Source: a virus
Virus record (IMG/VR): IMGVR_UViG_3300047548_000610
Location: 1 to 48,467 of that record
Length of the DNA stretch: 48,467 nucleotides
Strand: one strand, 5' to 3'
Part shown: positions 46,605 to 48,467 of the stretch, one piece after another
Layout: every line of letters starts with the position of its first letter
How positions within the stretch are numbered: the first letter of the stretch is position 1
Program-made: the position numbers and the translations under genes
Notes under the pieces: generated by a model
What the model was told of the DNA's origin: nothing
Seen by the model: only the letters and a program-made list of their open reading frames with translations
Database searches by the model: none

Positions 46605-47693
46605 ATGTTGGACGCATTCAAACAATTAGTTGAATCTGGCGTAATGTCAGAAGAGACAAAATCAGTCGTCGAAGCAGCATTTGCTGCTAAGATTCAAGAG
46701 AATCGCGACCAAGTCACCGCTCAACTTCGTGAAGAATTTGCTCAAAAATACAATCATGATAAAACTGTCATGGTTGAGGCAATTGATAAGATGTTAAGCG
46801 ACAGATTGGCCGCAGAAATGGCCGAGTTGTATGAGGACAAAAAGGCGCTAGCTGAAGCAAAGCTACAATACAAAACACGTATTGCTGAAGATGCTAAGAA
46901 GTTAGAAGGTTTTGTTATCAAGCAACTGGGTAAAGAAATGGTGGAATTCCAAAGTGACCGCGTGCGAGTTGCTGAAAATTTCCAAAAGCTAGAACAATTT
47001 ATTGTTAAAGCACTAGCAAAAGAAATCAACGAATTTGCGCAAGATAAGCGCGATCTAGCAGAAACTAAGGTTAAGCTAGTCCGTGAAGCAAAGAGCAAGT
47101 TTGAGGGTATTAGACAGTCGTTTATTAAGCGTTCAGCTAAAGTTGTTGAAGCTGCTGTAACTAAGAAACTAACTTCAGAGATTCGTCAACTGAAGGAAGA
47201 TATCGAAAGTTCTCGCAACAACGATTTCGGCCGCAGAATTTACGAAGCGTTTGCGCAAGAGTTCAGCTCATCATTCTTAAATGAAAAATCAGAAACCAGC
47301 AAGCTGTTAAAGATTATTCAAAAGAAAGAAGTAGAACTTGCTGAAGCAAAACAGCAAATAACAGAAAAGCAGCACATTGCAGAATCTAAGGAACGCGAAC
47401 TCCGTGTTACCAAAGATTTGATGGAACGCAAGGCTGTTATGGCTGAGATGTTGGCTCCGTTGGACGCTAACAAGAGAGAAGTAATGCAGAGTTTACTTGA
47501 AAGTGTACAAACTTCCAAACTAAGCGTCGCATTCGAAAAATACCTACCCGCTGTAATGGAAGGCGATCGTAAAGTTACTAAGAAAACAGTACTTGCTGAA
47601 AGCAAAGAAGTTACCGGCAACCGCGAATCGAAGCCAGAGGTAGGCTTAGACAATATTGTTGATATCCGTAAATTAGCTGGAATCACGAAATAA
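46605..47693 (+). CDS. 22: Prohead scaffold protein gp22
   Basis: The main scaffolding protein of the prohead core. At 362 aa it is longer than T4 gp22 (269). It is almost entirely helical and charged, with long coiled-coil stretches (ALAKEINEFAQDKRDLAETK, KKLTSEIRQLKEDIESSRNN, EVELAEAKQQITEKQHIAES). The N-terminus (LDAFKQLVESGVMSEETKSV) and C-terminus (LDNIVDIRKLAGITK) are characteristic of the family. It has a strong Shine-Dalgarno GAGGAG. It is expected to be cut by gp21 into small peptides at head maturation. It is followed 20 nt later by the capsid gene. Confidence 0.92.
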   Translation: MLDAFKQLVESGVMSEETKSVVEAAFAAKIQENRDQVTAQLREEFAQKYNHDKTVMVEAIDKMLSDRLAAEMAELYEDKKALAEAKLQYKTRIAEDAKKLEGFVIKQLGKEMVEFQSDRVRVAENFQKLEQFIVKALAKEINEFAQDKRDLAETKVKLVREAKSKFEGIRQSFIKRSAKVVEAAVTKKLTSEIRQLKEDIESSRNNDFGRRIYEAFAQEFSSSFLNEKSETSKLLKIIQKKEVELAEAKQQITEKQHIAESKERELRVTKDLMERKAVMAEMLAPLDANKREVMQSLLESVQTSKLSVAFEKYLPAVMEGDRKVTKKTVLAESKEVTGNRESKPEVGLDNIVDIRKLAGITK

Positions 47694-47713
47694 ATTCAAG
47701 GAGACAAGAGAAA

Positions 47714-48467
47714 ATGTCACAACTGTTAAATGAAAGATGGTCAGAGACCAAAGAAGCTCTGCTTGAAGGCCTACAAGGAAATAAGCGTGCTACCATGGGC
47801 GTTTGCCTAGAGAACACACGCCGTCACCTGGCTGAAAGCGCAACTGCTGGCGCAACCAGCACTGGCAACATCGCAACCCTAAACCGCGTTATTCTTCCGG
47901 TTATTCGTCGCGTTATGCCTACCGTTATTGCTAACGAGATCGTCGGCGTTCAGCCAATGACTGGTCCTGTTGCTCAAATCCACACTCTGCGTGTTCGTTA
48001 CGCCGATGATGGTGATGGTGTTGTTGCTGGCGAAGAGGCACTGAGCCCATTCAAGATTGCTGCTGCTTACAGCGGTAATAACAACAATTCTTCTCCAAAG
48101 GCCGATACCACAGCTAACTTGGAAGGCCGTCCTGGTCGTAGAATGAGCATCCAAATTCTGAAGGCACCTGTCGAAGCTAAGAGCCGCAAGCTCAGCGCTC
48201 GCTGGACCTTCGAAGCTGCTCAGGATGCACAAGCTCAACAAGGTATTGACATCGAAGCAGAAATCATGGCCGCACTGGCACAGGAAATCACTGCTGAAAT
48301 CGACCAAGAGATTTTAGCTAGCCTGCGTGGTCTAAGCACTGTTGAAGAAACCTATGACCAGTCACTGGTTAGCGGTACTGCAACTTTCGTCGGTGACGAA
48401 CACGCTGCTCTGGCAATTCAGATCAACCGCGTTGCTAACCTGATCGCTCAACGCACTCGTCGTGGCG
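47714..48467 (+). CDS. 23: Major capsid protein gp23 (partial, runs off right edge)
   Basis: The first 251 codons of the major capsid protein. The start is ATG at 47714 with AAGGAG upstream. It continues in frame to the window end with no stop. Recognisable parts: LLNERWSETKEALLEGLQGN (the N-terminal region cut by gp21), NLNRVILPVIRRVMPTVIAN (NLARDLVGVQP-like in T4), GVQPMTGPVAQIHTLRVRYA, KLSARWTFEAAQDAQAQQGI and EIMAALAQEITAEIDQEILA. All are highly conserved in T4-like gp23. Roughly half of the ~450-500 aa expected is present. G+C is visibly higher here than in the tail genes, as usual for this highly expressed gene. Confidence 0.95.
   Translation, partial: MSQLLNERWSETKEALLEGLQGNKRATMGVCLENTRRHLAESATAGATSTGNIATLNRVILPVIRRVMPTVIANEIVGVQPMTGPVAQIHTLRVRYADDGDGVVAGEEALSPFKIAAAYSGNNNNSSPKADTTANLEGRPGRRMSIQILKAPVEAKSRKLSARWTFEAAQDAQAQQGIDIEAEIMAALAQEITAEIDQEILASLRGLSTVEETYDQSLVSGTATFVGDEHAALAIQINRVANLIAQRTRRG

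Noticed and set aside
47879-48307. 142-aa minus-strand frame opposite gp23
   Set aside because: Antisense to a highly conserved capsid gene; a shadow of its codon use.
1-48467. CRISPR array, tRNA gene, diversity-generating retroelement, insertion sequence
   Set aside because: I saw no regular spaced repeats, no cloverleaf, no reverse transcriptase with template/variable repeat, and no transposase.

Overview
This window is about 48 kb of the structural half of a T4-like (Straboviridae or cyanophage-related) contractile-tailed phage. The key evidence is the conserved head block (portal gp20, two small core proteins, gp21 protease, gp22 scaffold, gp23 capsid), the baseplate wedge proteins gp6, gp25 and gp53, the late sigma factor gp55, the recombination nuclease pair gp47/gp46, and motifs resembling the T4 late promoter TATAAATA. 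The large wedge protein and the GQLWYDT-type tail proteins resemble those I associate with marine and freshwater cyanophage-like T4 relatives, so an aquatic Gram-negative host is plausible. The host cannot be named from the sequence.

Layout. Positions 1-76 hold a terminator for a plus-strand gene that lies mostly outside the window. Positions 77-30512 are one continuous minus-strand tail and baseplate block. Read in its own direction it runs: unassigned tail protein (30512), gp53, a hub-like 1131-aa protein, gp5 with a chitinase-like domain, gp25, gp6, a giant 4530-aa wedge or fibre protein, a collagen-like protein, a small tail protein, and four tandem paralogous fibre-like proteins. At 30.5 kb transcription diverges. 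Plus-strand early-type genes follow: gp55, gp47, gp46, a small basic protein and a GIY-YIG homing endonuclease. Positions 35176-35873 hold no convincing protein gene but contain a promoter, many hairpins and two terminator-like structures, so this is probably a structured RNA locus. It is followed by a DUF3820-like protein and a LysM/membrane protein. A minus-strand tail-chaperone pair (gp26-like plus a -1 frameshift extension) then sits back to back with the plus-strand tape measure protein. The last section is the head operon: gp20 interrupted by an intein, two core proteins, gp21, gp22 and the first half of gp23, which runs off the right edge.

How it works together. gp55 would redirect host RNA polymerase to late promoters. 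I find about ten NATAAATA-like sites, three of them exactly 5 nt before an ATG. gp46/47 process DNA ends for recombination-dependent replication. gp20-gp23 build the prohead. gp26 and its frameshift product probably chaperone the tape measure protein. gp5, gp6, gp25, gp53 and the giant protein form the baseplate, and the tandem paralogs probably form fibres or adhesins.

The observations I rate highest are: a T TTT TTC slippery site joining the gp26-like gene to a following frame that has no ATG start; a long hairpin that hides the endonuclease start codon and carries a late promoter in its 5' arm, as in T4 I-TevI; the structured RNA locus at about 35.2-35.7 kb; the portal intein with a non-canonical penultimate residue; and a seven-repeat FG-GAP (integrin-like) propeller inside the giant protein.
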